Shown here one piece after another: positions 11,820 to 24,459 of a DNA stretch of 64,000 nt (within the stretch, counting starts at the first letter, position 1; each line of letters starts with the position of its first letter). The DNA lies in contig NC_062213.1 in the NCBI RefSeq assembly GCF_902686445.1, forward strand, positions 141,320,491-141,384,490, read 5' to 3'. A program made the position numbers and the translations under genes. The DNA comes from Sciurus carolinensis (lineage: Eukaryota > Chordata > Mammalia > Rodentia > Sciuridae). The notes below the pieces were generated by a model, which worked only from the letters and a program-made list of their open reading frames with translations, was not told where the DNA came from and searched no databases.

Positions 11820-11945
11820 TACAACCATTTGTGCCATTTAAGGAAAGACTCTTAACCTCTTTGTTAACTGCTCTACTGTACTATCAGAATTCAGATAAAT
11901 ATATCTATCTTGCTGGAATGTTGTGAGGATCAACATTACAAATCT
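11820..11945 (+). repeat. MIR SINE fragment
   Basis: 'ctcttaacctctttgttaac' followed by 'ctggaatgttgtgaggatca' matches the MIR core and 3' part. Strongly diverged. Confidence 0.55.
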
Positions 11946-12159
11946 AAAAATGAAACTCCAAAGTTTTATTATTAGATTAACTATAAACATGCTATGTAAT
12001 GTATGGAAGCAATATTTATGTTTCTGTTTATTAAACTATTAATGTTCTATGTAACATATAGAATCAGGATTTAGCTCCACACAATAATCGATCTGAATAG
12101 TCCTTCATTCTTAGTAACTGCTCAGCTTGATAGACACCTACTTCTATTTTGTTTTTCAG

Positions 12160-12208
12160 CAATCCTTTGCTGAAGAATCCCATTCTGAGTGATGAGAATG
12201 CCGTTAAG
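12160..12208 (+). other. Candidate 49-nt coding exon (unidentified gene)
   Basis: A pyrimidine-rich stretch ends in 'gtttttcag' at 12151-12159, and the segment is followed by the strong donor 'AAG|gtatgt' at 12206-12214. A possible branch-point context 'cttagtaac' lies about 45 bp upstream. In the only frame without a stop (offset by one base) it reads NPLLKNPILSDENAVK, so it would be entered at codon position 3 and left on a complete codon. The other two frames are less attractive, and frame 0 hits TGA. The surrounding 12190-12480 is richer in GC and CpG than the neighbourhood. I do not recognise the peptide. A chance cluster of splice signals cannot be excluded. Confidence 0.3.
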
Positions 12209-12481
12209 GTATGTATGTACAGGGAAAAACAAAAGATAGCGTGTCTGCACAGAGGTGCGTGTGTCTTGCTTTTTGTACCTGGCCTTGCTGTTGAACTTCC
12301 GAGGCCCTTTGCAGGGGTCCTGCAAGATGTGACTGTTCAAAGGGTGTCAGCACAAAGTGCTTCAAGACTGGAGGGATAAAATCTAGCCTCTGCTCTGCTC
12401 CTGAGACCATCTGTCTTGGCATGGAAGTGCTGTTTCTCCTAGGAACTACTGGGTTCCTTTTTCAGTCTTCAAAAAGCACTA

Positions 12482-15249
12482 GTATTGGGTAACTTTGGAA
12501 TTCCCACTCTTCTCTACAAGTTGAACTGGATCGTTCTTAGCTGTCTAGAAAATGCCTGCTTCTTCAAGATCTGTTTTGGGTAGCTTTTCTCTAGATTCTG
12601 ACCATTTCTCAGACTACTATATGGGAAATTTGCCTGATCATGTTTTTCTATTCTTCTGCAAATCCCATTATATTAGAACTACATCAGAGATGAGACTAGA
12701 TCAACCAGATGGAGCATAAAGCACCTGTAGAAGATACATGGCATATCATCATTCTTTTGTAGTCACTGCCTTTAAACTCTCAGGTCCAAAAGATCACTTC
12801 TGTAGACTTTCCTATGCTCATTTTTGCAGTTTTGCTGTATAATATTTGGGTTGAAATTCTCTGGTATTTCTGTGAACCTCAACATAATTAGTGATCTGAA
12901 AGTAGGCTGTTGATATGGTTTGGAAAGTTTTAAATCTTGGATTATACACAGAAAAAAGTTAAAACTTTAAATAGGAACATACAATTAATCTACAAAGAAA
13001 ACTTTAAATATTCCCATATATTCTGTGCTCAAAAATCCTTATTTTCCATTCATCTGAAGTCATTGCACCATCCAAGAATACAGAATCAATAAAGCCTAAA
13101 ACTTGCGGCTTGTTCCTGGACATAATTACATTGATTGAGTCACTGGGTATTTGAAGTAGATGTTTTTGTGAGTTGCTACAGGAGAAAACTCTTAGGCTTC
13201 ATAAATCTAAATTGAGTGTGGAAAAAGAAAAGGTCTATAAAGTTATGAATACCTATTCTAGTAAAGGATGCAAAAACTTCAATAAAGAAATAATTGGTAA
13301 TCTTGAATTCAGTGAAGAAAATTATAAATCTGTCTCTTTTATGAAGTCTCCTGTGTGAAATATGGATGAGTTGAAGTTATAAAAAAGCATGTTTACCAGC
13401 AGGAGCCTAAATCGACAGCTTTGAACATGATGGTTCAGAAAGTAGCAGGGAGCCACTGTTCCTGACATGGGCAATGTTGACATTTATTTATTTAATTTTT
13501 TACTTTCCTACTGTATCCATTCCTTTTCCTGCCCCTGTCCTCCTTTGTCCTTGGTTAAAATAAACGATGATAGCATTAAATCTGTCTACCCCAGTTAATT
13601 ACTTCAGTTATGTGCTAAAGCATTTAGTTCCAGCACCTTCTCTCTATGGGGTTTGAAGACATAGTTTCATATTAGTTTGCATGGTGGTTGGTGTACATCT
13701 TCAAACCATAAAGACCATGTCGAGTGCTCCAAGGAATAATAAAATATTAATTTTGAGACAAAAAAATTAAGTGGCTTAAAGAAGAAGCTGTTGTCTTTCC
13801 CATGAGTGGCTTTTAAGACATTGATATCTATGCTTTGAACATATCTATTCTTAGCCATTCAAACCACATGTAATGAGCCCTAAGTAACTGTCTGCCTTCA
13901 GTGGAGAAGCACAGACCAAAACCACTGAGTCTTTTCTTCTATCAGATCATCACTATGAAGAAAGACACCCCACCCCTCCTGGCTTCTCTTATCCTGTATT
14001 TTACTTATTTATTTTTTGACAGCATTATGCCAAGATAAAAGACCTGTACTGTCTGGTAAACACTGGAGAAAAAGTAATATATCTAATGCTTAAAGAAATA
14101 GTAGCACCTGAGTATGTTATGGCATGTGTGCATATGGATGTGGCAATGCTGCTCCACACTTATTTCATTACTTTATTGTGAAAAGAAAACCACGAATGCT
14201 TAACAGAAACCTTTTCCTTGTTCACTCATATAACAAATATTTGTAGTCTTTTTTTTTTTTTTTACATGTCAGGGATGATGCATAAATGATCTTGTTTACC
14301 CAAAGATTAAAAAAAGATTAAGATAAAAATGAATAGAAAAAAGATGTTTTAAGAAATAACTTACCACTGGCATTTCATTAAATACTGAGCAATGATGAGG
14401 TCATTGGAAGAAGAAAAAATAGCAATTTATTTTTGGCTGTTGTTGGCCTTGAAATGGAGAACTTCAGAAGTGTTCTGATAATTTGATGATGGCATCGGTT
14501 TTTGCATTGCACTGCCAATTTTCCTGAGTAACTGGAGCTTTGTGAATACTTAATTGACCCCTAAATATCAATTCTTTGTAAATGGTTTGTGGGACAGGGT
14601 AGGAGGGGAGGGGGCATAGAGGCAAGATCACAGGCGCGAGGGGAGATCACAGCAGGGACTCTTTTCAAGACAATACTTGAAGCAGAGGAGATGCTTCTGA
14701 AAATGCTGAGTGGACACACAAAAGAGCAACCACTTAGGAAAGCCTCAGAGCAACGAGATAAGAGGTTGGTGGAGAAACATCATTTAATGAGTAAAGGCTT
14801 AAAGGGATCCCTTTCTCATCAATAATTTTATTAAATATACATGACTCACATGGATTATACGTACACATTATGTTGAGGGACATGATGTCATGAGAATCTC
14901 TTTTCTGTTAATGTTCCCAGAACTCTTTGATAGAATCAATACTCATAGTCCAGATTCATTAAAAATTACATCTGTCTCCAATCTAATGAAAGCTTATGGA
15001 ACCCAGGTTTCTAAGGTTTTTCTATTTAATATTCAAGACCTGGGTGACCAAACAGGATAGATAGCTTTGTGGTTCAGGGGCTTAGCAAGTGCCTGCAGCA
15101 CACTATATTCATACTCAGAATCAGTATTCATACCAGAGTTGCTAAAGGAAAGGGCCATCATCTGACTTTAGGCACTAAACATGTTTATTATCTTATGATA
15201 GACTGAACAAGCCCAGGCTATTCAAGTCAAGTTTGTATTATTTCAAATG
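12482..15249. other. Unique noncoding sequence
   Basis: Transposon-poor. Two further acceptor-preceded open stretches are at 13182-13358 and from 14023 (reported as findings). A few homopolymer runs occur, such as T16 near 14250. Confidence 0.4.
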
Positions 15250-15385
15250 AGCATCTCTTTATTTTTTATTTTATTTATAATTGTCACATAGCAATTGTAC
15301 ATGTTTATAGGGTATAGTGTGATGTCCCAATACATTGTATAGTGATCAAATTGTAGTAATTAGCATATCCAGCATCACCTTGTTT
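15250..15385 (-). mobile_element. Old L1 3' UTR fragment
   Basis: Antisense copy of the 3' end of an ancient L1: T-rich left edge, 'attgtacatgtttatagggt', 'atagtgtgatgtcccaatac', 'aattagcatatccagcatca'. Orientation is inferred from the T-rich edge corresponding to the A tail. Confidence 0.6.
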
Positions 15386-15422
15386 AGATGGTCTGCCTGC
15401 TGTTTTTAAGTCTGTTTTTCTG

Positions 15423-15444
15423 TTTTTTTTTTTTTTTTTTTTTT
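15423..15444. repeat. Poly(T) tract
   Basis: Run of 22 T. No SINE body is attached on the right side. Confidence 0.9.
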
Positions 15445-15963
15445 AAATTTTGTTGCTCTAGTACACTGGGATTTATTTGGCTTAAAACTTAGTTTATTTC
15501 TAAGATGATATGACAAGTTCTATTTTAATTTCTCTGTAGAGTTTCGGTTTTAATAATCTCCCTAGGAAGCAGGACTTGTGTGCTGAATGATTACATCTGG
15601 AATTTTGTCCACCCACAGGTAGAAGCTACTGCCAACAGTAGAAGGAGAAGTCACCATAAAGGCTGTGCTGTATCCCCAGTGTTAATCTCTGCTGAGGTAT
15701 TTGCCAATTTACATCTACAAACCAACTAGTGCTACTACTGACACCTTTTCCAAGTTGTTACTTTTAGCATCCCTGCTGTTTTATACACTGAACACAGTAT
15801 GTCCTCAATAACTCATTTAGAATTATGAATTTAGCAGTACTCAAAGAAAAATTGTTGTGTGGGAATAATATACCCCGGCAAGATTGAAACTGAGCTAAAA
15901 ATGGGATTTTCAACCCAGAGTGTAAAAGAATTCAACACCAGAAAGTTGCCTCTTTTCAGGAAC

Positions 15964-16006
15964 AAAAAAAAAAAAAAAAAAAAAAAGAAAGAAAGAAAGA
16001 AAGAAA
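15964..16006. repeat. A23 followed by (GAAA)5
   Basis: Homopolymer passing into a tetranucleotide repeat. The run removes stops from one frame per strand and produces long spurious open frames on both strands (15831-16380). Confidence 0.95.
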
Positions 16007-16381
16007 ATTGTAACAGAGGTACTGCTCTTGTACAGGATATTGATAGTGGAGAAGGCTGTGTGTATGTGCTCTGGGGAGAGGCATATGGAACCTCTTTGTA
16101 CTTTCTGCTCAATTTTCCTGTATTTTCTGCTTTATTTGCCCTTTCCCCCCTCAATTTTACTGAAATTAATCCAAAAAAACTAAAACATTTAAAAGTATGG
16201 GGAAGTAAAAATTTCATGAATACAGAGAAAACAAGGTGCAATTTTTTTTTTAAGGATTTGGTTTTATGCTTCAGATTAATTTTACATTTATTATGGTTTA
16301 TCTATTTAAGATTGCTCACTTATTACTTAGTGAATTTTAAAAACTTAAGCCAACTTTTCCCATTGCTATTTGCTGAATGAA

Positions 16382-18299
16382 GCTCTCTTTGAAGTTGCAA
16401 TCATCATGCAGAAAATTGTAAGGCCTTCAGACATTATTCTTCAGCCTAAGCCATTTAATTAGTGAGTGCCCTTGATAAGATGTTGAATTAGAAAAATAGC
16501 AATGCAGAAATAAGGAAATTTTTGCTGTTGATATTTTTATATATAAGCTACAATACAGAAAGGAAATGAACTGGAGGAGAAAAGTATATGAGAAAGGAAG
16601 ACAATAGAATAAGTAAGAGACCAATCTCATCAAACAAGATTCTTAACATTAAAGACTACTGGTTATTTCTCTGCCTCTTAGAGGTTAATTTATATATTCC
16701 TGTGTTTTATTCACTTTATTTTGGTAATCAGTACATAATCTTTCATTAGCCATATCGTGATCTAGAATACACCAAATATAATCAGAAATGACATGCATTG
16801 TTTGTTAGAGTATGTGTAATGTTGAAAGTATATTTAATAAACTGTAAATGAAACAAACATCAGAAAAAAAAAAAAAAGAGCATGGATATACTAGAGTCAT
16901 ATCCACTGAAAAAAGCACATGCTTTAGAAAGAGTAAGAAATTCCGCAGGCAGAATCTTTCTAATCTCTATCCCACATGCATATTGCATGTAACCACTCAG
17001 GATTTAGAAACCAGAAAAACAGAATTCACAATGTGAGACTTGGTGTTCAGAATGTTGAACAAAGAACTTGACACTGTTCATTGCTTCACAAACAGAATTT
17101 TCAGAATCTCAGGCAGTCAGAGCTTCGTACTCCATGCAGAATGATATGCTTGGATCTGAGAGAAGAAATTCAACAGCACTGACACAGTCGGCCTTGATGT
17201 GAGACAGTCCTATGAGGCAAATGGATTTTTTTTCCCCAAAAAAGTTTAATTTGTTTTCCCAAAGTATAGACTTCTTTTACAGCACTTAAAATATGTCGTT
17301 TTCTTAGTTCTCTTTTTTCTTTTTTTCTTCTTCTTCCTTTCCTTTTTTTGGTAGGGCAAATGATTAGATCATTCAGAGACTTTTTCAGGAAAAGCATTTT
17401 GAGGGATTCCTGTTAGAAGGTGCTAACTTGCCTCTTGTGTAGTCCCAGATAAACAGAGAAAATTAGATTCTCCCACACTAGGGCAGAGGTATTAGTTCTA
17501 TACAACTGAAGTTCAAGGCAGTCTCTCTTTCTCTCCTCTCTGGCTCCTTTCCAAATAGGTTAGTAGTAAAAGTTGGATACAATGGAGAAAGAACTAAATG
17601 ACAGCTAATTCAGACGGCACTGGGATATTCAGTAAATTGCAGAGGTGGCTTAATACCCTTCATATTCACAATAAAGGAGGAATATAGGAATAATACAAAA
17701 CATCAAGAAGGTAGTTTTCTATGGATTTGATCTTGGCTGTCTATCACCGAAGAAGAGAACAAAGCATGTGGATGTTTATATGCACACAAACTGAAATAGA
17801 TGACCCCAATGAAAGACAGCAAACGAAACCACAAAGAAACAGAAAGAAGGACAAAGGGGAATCAAGGTGTAACACTGCAAAAAAGAAAAGTTTGGATCTG
17901 AATTTAAACTGCTAAATAGCAGATGAGCAGGTTCATTGTTCTCTCTAAAAAGGAATCACTACTTCAGCATTTTAAGTGAATATTATACTTAAGAAAGGCC
18001 CTTCAGGCTTTGCCTATTTTCACACTATTCCATTAAAACGTACCACTGCATACTAATGAAAGTAAACATGAGGGAAGGGGAGATGGGGGAGCCCAAGGAG
18101 GGAGTAGAAGGAGAAAAAATGAAGAGAGAGGGAAAGAGAGATCACTCCGTTGTTACTCTATTTCTTCCCCTTTTTAAAAAGAGTTTAGACTTCGGAATTT
18201 CCGCAGAGTTCTCGAACTGCAAAAAGAATCACCAGTTTAATTTTAATAACGGCAGTAGTAGTTCCAGAAGAAATCTCCTGGTGACATTTTAAACAGGAA
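16382..18299. other. Unique noncoding sequence
   Basis: No repeats or genes recognised. Short A or T runs at 16864 and 17226, and a purine-rich patch at 18060-18140. Confidence 0.4.
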
Positions 18300-18590
18300 T
18301 TAAGACGTGCGGTCAGAGGGGGTGAAAAAAAGTAAAACACGACCAATGTAAAACAAACCCCAGATAATTATGCTCACGGAATAAGTCAAGGTGAGTTTGT
18401 GTGGTTTGTTCCAACTTCCCTACAACAGTCAGGTTCTTACTGCAGCTGCTTTTTGCAACTGCTTGTGGCATTAACTTTTAAAACTTTAATTTTCCAGTCG
18501 GATACCAAGCATACCTGAGACCACTTTTGATGGGCATGATTAGCACTGCTTGTTAGGCACAGTAACCACAGGGTCTTTACTGCAATGAGA
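18300..18590. promoter_or_regulatory. Candidate conserved regulatory block (RUNX-like and E-box motifs)
   Basis: Repeat-free block with higher GC and more CpG than its surroundings. Core motifs seen are TGTGGTTT at 18400-18407, TGTGG at 18464-18468, GACCAC at 18519-18524 and AACCACA at 18564-18570 (all RUNX-core-like). E-boxes are CAGCTG at 18443-18448 and CAACTG at 18456-18461. Motif presence is seen, regulatory function is inferred, and conservation cannot be tested here. Confidence 0.25.
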
Positions 18591-21419
18591 AATTAAACTT
18601 TAAAAAGTCATTCTGATTTACAACTATACAAATTCTCACAACGTGGTAATAAAGAGGATACATGATGAAACCTGACAGGATGTTAAGCTTATTGCACAAG
18701 TGTGGACAGCTGAAGAGGCAAGAAATAATACAGTTGTCACTGGGCTGCTTCACCTCAACACCGAGCAAACAAAAAGAGCATTGTTAATCAGTTCAACTCT
18801 TCGGCTGGATAATCCTAAACCAGTAATTGATAAATGGGAAAACCATACGGCCTCAACTCTGTGATTCATAAAACACATGAATATTCATACCATCTCCTTT
18901 GGTCAAGGAGCATTCTACACGCTCCTGAGGCAGGCTTTGAAAGAGGAATACAAATAGTTTCTTGCTCAGCAGTAAAATACTGCTTCCCTCTTAAGGCCTA
19001 TTTTCCCCTATTAAAAGTGAAGTTTAGCAATACACAGAGGACAGTAAACACAGTAAATGTAGGTAAATGACAAATGGTTCCGCAGGAAGTGCTGTACTTC
19101 AGCTTTTTCATATGGCTACATTTGGAAAAATATGAAATCTTTAAAGGAAATGGAATATATACCCTACCCGAGAAAGCGTGGTGGCATTACAACATTTTCA
19201 TCCTGGAAATACTTACTCAATCACTACATTTATAAGAATAATTTATTTTCCAATAAAAATCTTAACATCTGAATTTCTGATCTGTTGGATACAAATAGTC
19301 TGGCTTGTGGAATATGTTAAAATGGTTTTCAGCATAATGTTGATGTGCAATTACATTGCAGCTTACGATATTAATTTAAAAATACTTGAGTAAAGTTTAC
19401 AATATTTGTGTTAACTAGGTTTACTTTTAGAAAATGTATCTAAATTTACAGTGAGATAAACTCAGCATACATATCAACACAAATTTATGCACTATGGCAT
19501 ATGAATTAAAATGTTAAAAATAAAAGTACACTTTAAAAACATCTGTATTTTCAGACATTGTGGAAAGTGGTTGTATAAAATGAAGAATTCGTTCATAGTT
19601 TTATCTTTTGTAGAAATTGATTTTCATATGTGACTTTTCCTTAAATTGAATCACCTGTTGCTAGACCTCATGTATGATACAAAAATCATCTGTCATCCCA
19701 GATCTCAAAGATAAAAACAAAGGAAAAGCCAACAGTTAGGAAAAGAAGGGATGGATTTGGCTATATAAACTTATCAAAACAAAAATATTCAATATTATTT
19801 AAACACTAGTTAAGTGCTCACCAAACATGATAGTTGACAAAGAACGAACTGAGGAAATAAGCTATGTCCACATGATAGAATTTCAGGCAGCAATTAAAAG
19901 TCACAGCTTGAAGAATGATTAATGAATGCTATGAGTCAATTATCATGTTATATTTATAAAATAGATATTCAAAATCACTTATGTGGTATGATCCTAAAAT
20001 TTAAAAAAATGGAAAAAATGATAAATATATCCTAACATTGGTTATGACTTGTCCAAATATTTAAATATTTTAAAAATTTTTTTCAATTCCCAGAATCTCC
20101 CCTGTAGTTTTCCTTAGATATGTTAATTTTGCTTGATCACTATACTTCAGATCTCCTTCTCTAAATTTCTGTTTAGTGAGAGTTTGGTTTAAATTTTTTT
20201 TTTTTTTTTCCATTACATCAGTTTGTCTTTCTAAGTAGATCATCTGCAACTTGAAGTTAGGAAAAAGTTTTGCCTGTGTTTCCAATCATGTACTTCCTAT
20301 AATAGAATAAATACATACCCTGTTTGTGATCATTCTTTGAGTTTCTATTATTTGTATCTTAATACAATTTAAAAAGTAATTTCTCTAGCACAACCCAGGG
20401 GGAGAAAGAACCTCTCCAATATGAATGACACTATTTTCTTTTTCACTCTCCATCAAAAGGATTTATAATTCCAAGCAGTCCAGTGATCCATTTTCTACAA
20501 ATCTTATTTTACATATAAAATGAGCATAACTTTTCCTATCAGTTAACAGAAACTTTTGCATAAAATATAAGCAATGCAGAGGAAGTATTATTTTCTTATT
20601 AATTCCTAACCTTTGCAGGAATAAACATTATTAGTATGGTGTGCAATTTCTAGATCATACTTAATTTTATTTAAAGCTCCCCTACCCATTACAAAAAATA
20701 TCAAACTTGAAAGTATTGCAAATACACCTATTTTTGAGATTCTACATTAAATTTTATGATATAATATCTTCAGTTTTTTAAGCATAATTTTTTTTTGAAA
20801 AAATATCTCTTATTTCTCAATTTTTAAATGACTTTCATTTTACAGACACATGCAATATGTGATGAAAAGGAATTCTTCCTCAAGAAAATTATTGTTTATA
20901 TTTTTTCCTGGTTCTCTGAAGACTTCAGATTTCCAGTGAAACAGAAGGCATGACAAAGTGAATTCTCTCTCCTGTCTGCTTAAAGCAGCCTAAAATCACA
21001 CAAGCACACAAACTTCATATTCATTCTTAAATAAAATAGGAGTTTACTGATTAATTTTCTGTCTAGATTTTTTTTTTTTTTTCTCATATGAATGTTGCCA
21101 ACAGCTATTGCTCTCTTCCAGGGACAGCCCTGAAGAGGTGACTTGTAAGTGTTGCAAACCTTATATCCAATCTATCACTCTCAGGGACAGAAAGCAGTTA
21201 CAGTTTAATTTACAGAATAATTGCTTGTTTAAGAGTTGGCTGCTACAGGTTTGTCTTCAAATTGCATAACAAACCTCAAAACTCCTGGATAAGCATCCTG
21301 GAATGAGTGAAGAATTAATAGTTCTTAATTCAACCAAAGACTGATAGTGATTTCAAGTGGTCAGAGAAATAACAATTAAAAAAAAAAAAAGTCTTTGGCA
21401 GTATGTTAGCACAATACTT
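18591..21419. other. Unique noncoding sequence
   Basis: AT-rich and transposon-poor. Homopolymers at 20196-20209 and 21068-21081. Nothing else recognised. Confidence 0.4.
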
Positions 21420-21424
21420 TGTTT

Positions 21425-21490
21425 TATTTTTTGATGTAGGAGATTGAACCCAGGGTGTCCTGAATGCTAAGTGCAGTCCCTGTATGGTAC
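21425..21490 (-). mobile_element. Degenerate ID SINE fragment
   Basis: 'ttttgatgtaggagattg', 'aacccagggtgtcctgaatg' and 'gctaagtgcagtccc' match the minus-strand 3' half of ID. The A-box half is missing. This is the only young-type SINE between 8.4 and 30.4 kb. Confidence 0.6.
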
Positions 21491-21504
21491 TTTAAAAAGA
21501 AAAT

Positions 21505-21650
21505 AGTCCTTAATCCTCAGTTTTCTTATCTATAAATAGGGCTAGCATAATACCTATCACTAGCAAATGTAATGGTCTAAATGAAGTAAGGGATTTAAAG
21601 TCTCTAATAATAGTGATTTGCATGTAATAAATAGTAAATATTAGTACTGG
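21505..21650 (+). repeat. MIR SINE fragment
   Basis: 'tcctcagttttcttatctat' followed by 'aaatagggctagcataatac', 'tgaagtaagggatttaaag' and the 'gtaataaatagtaa' end. Diverged. Confidence 0.65.
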
Positions 21651-24459
21651 CTTCCTACTTGCTATTTTCCTGATTTTTTTTTTTTTCCGGTTTAGGTGAC
21701 AACTTACTATATTCCCATTGTTTTTCTAAAAAATAGATAATAATATGGGTTGTACATACATATATAAATATCTGTTTAAGTTCATCAAAAATATTACTTA
21801 CAATTACAAACATTGCAAGAACTCTAAATTATGTTCAAAAGTAGTATATGTCAGTAATCAGTGTTGCACCTTGAAGTGAGAGAGGGAAAGTCGGGAAGCA
21901 TCTTACTCTCATTCTACAAGATAAGTGGTTCAAATTCTACTCACTACTTGTTACAAATTTATCAACAGAATGAGATGCTAAGAATCTACTATTTATCATG
22001 AAAGGTATCTTTCATAGTAATCAGAACCCGCTGAATTTAGGAAGATGCCTGTGCCTATACCCACAGTTACAAAGGCCTTCTTGTGGATGTAAATGTTAGC
22101 CCTATTTCATATTTTGGTCTAAAGAGTTTTTCAGTGAATAACATCAGTTTTTCATTAAATTACTTTCCCTTTAGCCATCAGTCTCAGTGATTGTTTTATA
22201 TTATTGGTAATGCAAAGTTTAAGAGGCATCTTAAATTTTTTTTTTTTTTTTTCAGTTTGCAATATTCTTATTCTTTCTGATTTAATCAGTGTGAGAGTGA
22301 ACTTGATCCCCTGGAATTTCGGAAAATGATAAGGCCTTTTCCAACGGTGTTTATGAACCCATTGAGAACATGCTTAACTTTTAGTGATGAGGATTTAAAT
22401 AAGTTTAGAAAGAGATTTGGATACTAACTGGGAGAAAGCTTCAATACTGAACTTTCTGACATTTATTTACTAAAGTTATAACACATATTATTAACTGATC
22501 TTCAACGTGAATAGCCCTGGGCGGATCCAGACTCAACCTATTTTTGTCCGTCAACACTTTGCTGACAGGTTTAATGGACACCTTTGTAAATTATTTTAAC
22601 TGGCATTAACAATACCAATTCTTAAGCCCCCTCAAACCTTATCCTACAGATTGACTTCTAATGGATTAACTGAATTCTGCTGAGAAGAGCTGCCAAAGCA
22701 TTAGCATTTCTTTACATTTCAGTTTTGGCTTAATACTAAGATGTCAATGTTTATTTTAAAACTAAAATCAATCTCTGAAAAATATTTATAGTTCATGGGC
22801 AAATAACTTTGTCTCACACTATGATACAGGTAATTATAACTAATGGCAATAGGCAGTGATAAACTTGCTTAATAATCTATCTAGGAATTGCTAGCAGTAC
22901 ACAGAGCACATGCAGTCTCAATTCATGATTAAAAACATCTGATATCTCTGTAAGACCTGGGGGGCTTTTCTTTTCCCTTCACTAGTGTTCTAAGTACTGG
23001 GAAAACAGTTACAACTACAACATTGCAAGAGACTGAATTTTTTTTTTCCTTCACACACACGAAACCATGAAAGATGCTTTTACAGGAAGTAACAAATACT
23101 CCTAAATGACATTTCATTAAAAATGTGTTCCCTTGGAAAGTGGACAAAACTAAAAGCCATGCTTTCACTTGGCAGAAAAAAGTGGTACACCAGTCTATGT
23201 GTGAAGCTAAGGAGCATCAAAATCTACTTTGCCATGGATGTGAGCAACATTCTGACCTAGAAAATAAAGAGGCAAAGGAATTTTACACGTGCTTTGTTTT
23301 CTTCTGAACTAAAAGTTCGCTAGAATTTCTATTTTACTATTTAAAAGAACAAACAGAAAATGCAGACAATTAAACTGCAGTTAGAACAAAAGTACCAGAT
23401 ATATTTTTGGTTTCATTCTCAGAAAACAAAAACAAACAAACAAAAAAATCCTATATCATGACAATAAAAAAGAAAAAGTAAGTTGAATATTAATTTATAC
23501 TGAATGTGTCAATTGTCTCTGGATAGATCAATGATGTTAGTCTTTTATGTCGTTTTCTTCCTTTTCTTTCTGCCTTTCTCTTCTTTCTTTTACTCTACAA
23601 AATTGGGATTTGTTAAAACTTCACAAGATATAAACTGTTTCTGTGATTAACAGGAAAATAAAAATTAAAAAAAAAAAAAAACCCATTTTAAAGGTTGTAA
23701 ATGCAGTGGTCAAAGCAATTTTTAGGTCATTCTTGCTTAAGACATCTGCTTTTAGCTATTCTTACCCTGAGGATGAATGATTGATCTGAGTTGTTTCCTC
23801 TTCTGGATAGAAGCATGCCCAAGTCATCTTTCTCCTTGCCCCCCCATCTAAGTCCTAAAAAAAAGAGATTAAAATTGTCATTGAAAAATCTTCTGTCTGT
23901 GACAAGCTTTAACATGCTCAGCAAAAGAATTTGCAAAGCAGAGTTGAAATTCTACTGGGAATGGTATTGCCAAGTTGTTTTTCAAGGTTACTTTCTGTTC
24001 ATTAAAAAACTTTGTAAAATAATAATGAAGAAGAAACTGCTTCCCATTAAAGAAAGAGTAAGTTCACTGGCAGGTTTCACTCTCCCCTACTCTTTTTCTT
24101 GGTTTGAGGGTAATGCCTGCTCATACTCTGTAAGAATTCTTCTCTTCACATTCACTGTAAACAGAAAAGAGCCACAATTACGCCACATTTGATCCATATC
24201 AAAGCAACTGATCCATGTATCGATTTACATAAAGTAAAGCACATAAAACATTTTTGCTTTTCACCCCTACTTCTCTACTTTCTAAGGAAAGTTTCCTTTT
24301 GCATACTGTATTTGAATACAAAACCCTCCCGTTGAAATTTGTGATGTTAAACAAACCATGCCAGTCATTCAACTTTTTAATTAAGGATTCAGTGTTCCAT
24401 CCCTTTTCAGACATTAAAATTCAGGTGCAGTCATTAATCTTTCTAAACGAATTCACCTG
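21651..24459. other. Unique noncoding sequence, parts with CNE-like composition
   Basis: No transposon seen. The interval 22480-22760 has several CpGs and many short homeodomain-like TAAT or ATTA cores, which resembles conserved noncoding DNA. An open frame of 133 codons at 23791-24192 lacks any recognisable family and is treated as chance. Confidence 0.35.

Noticed and set aside
15831..16380. Overlapping long open frames on both strands (136 and 173 codons)
   Set aside because: Both frames owe their length to the A23(GAAA)5 tract, which has no stops in the relevant frames. Translations are low-complexity Lys or Phe runs with no family resemblance.
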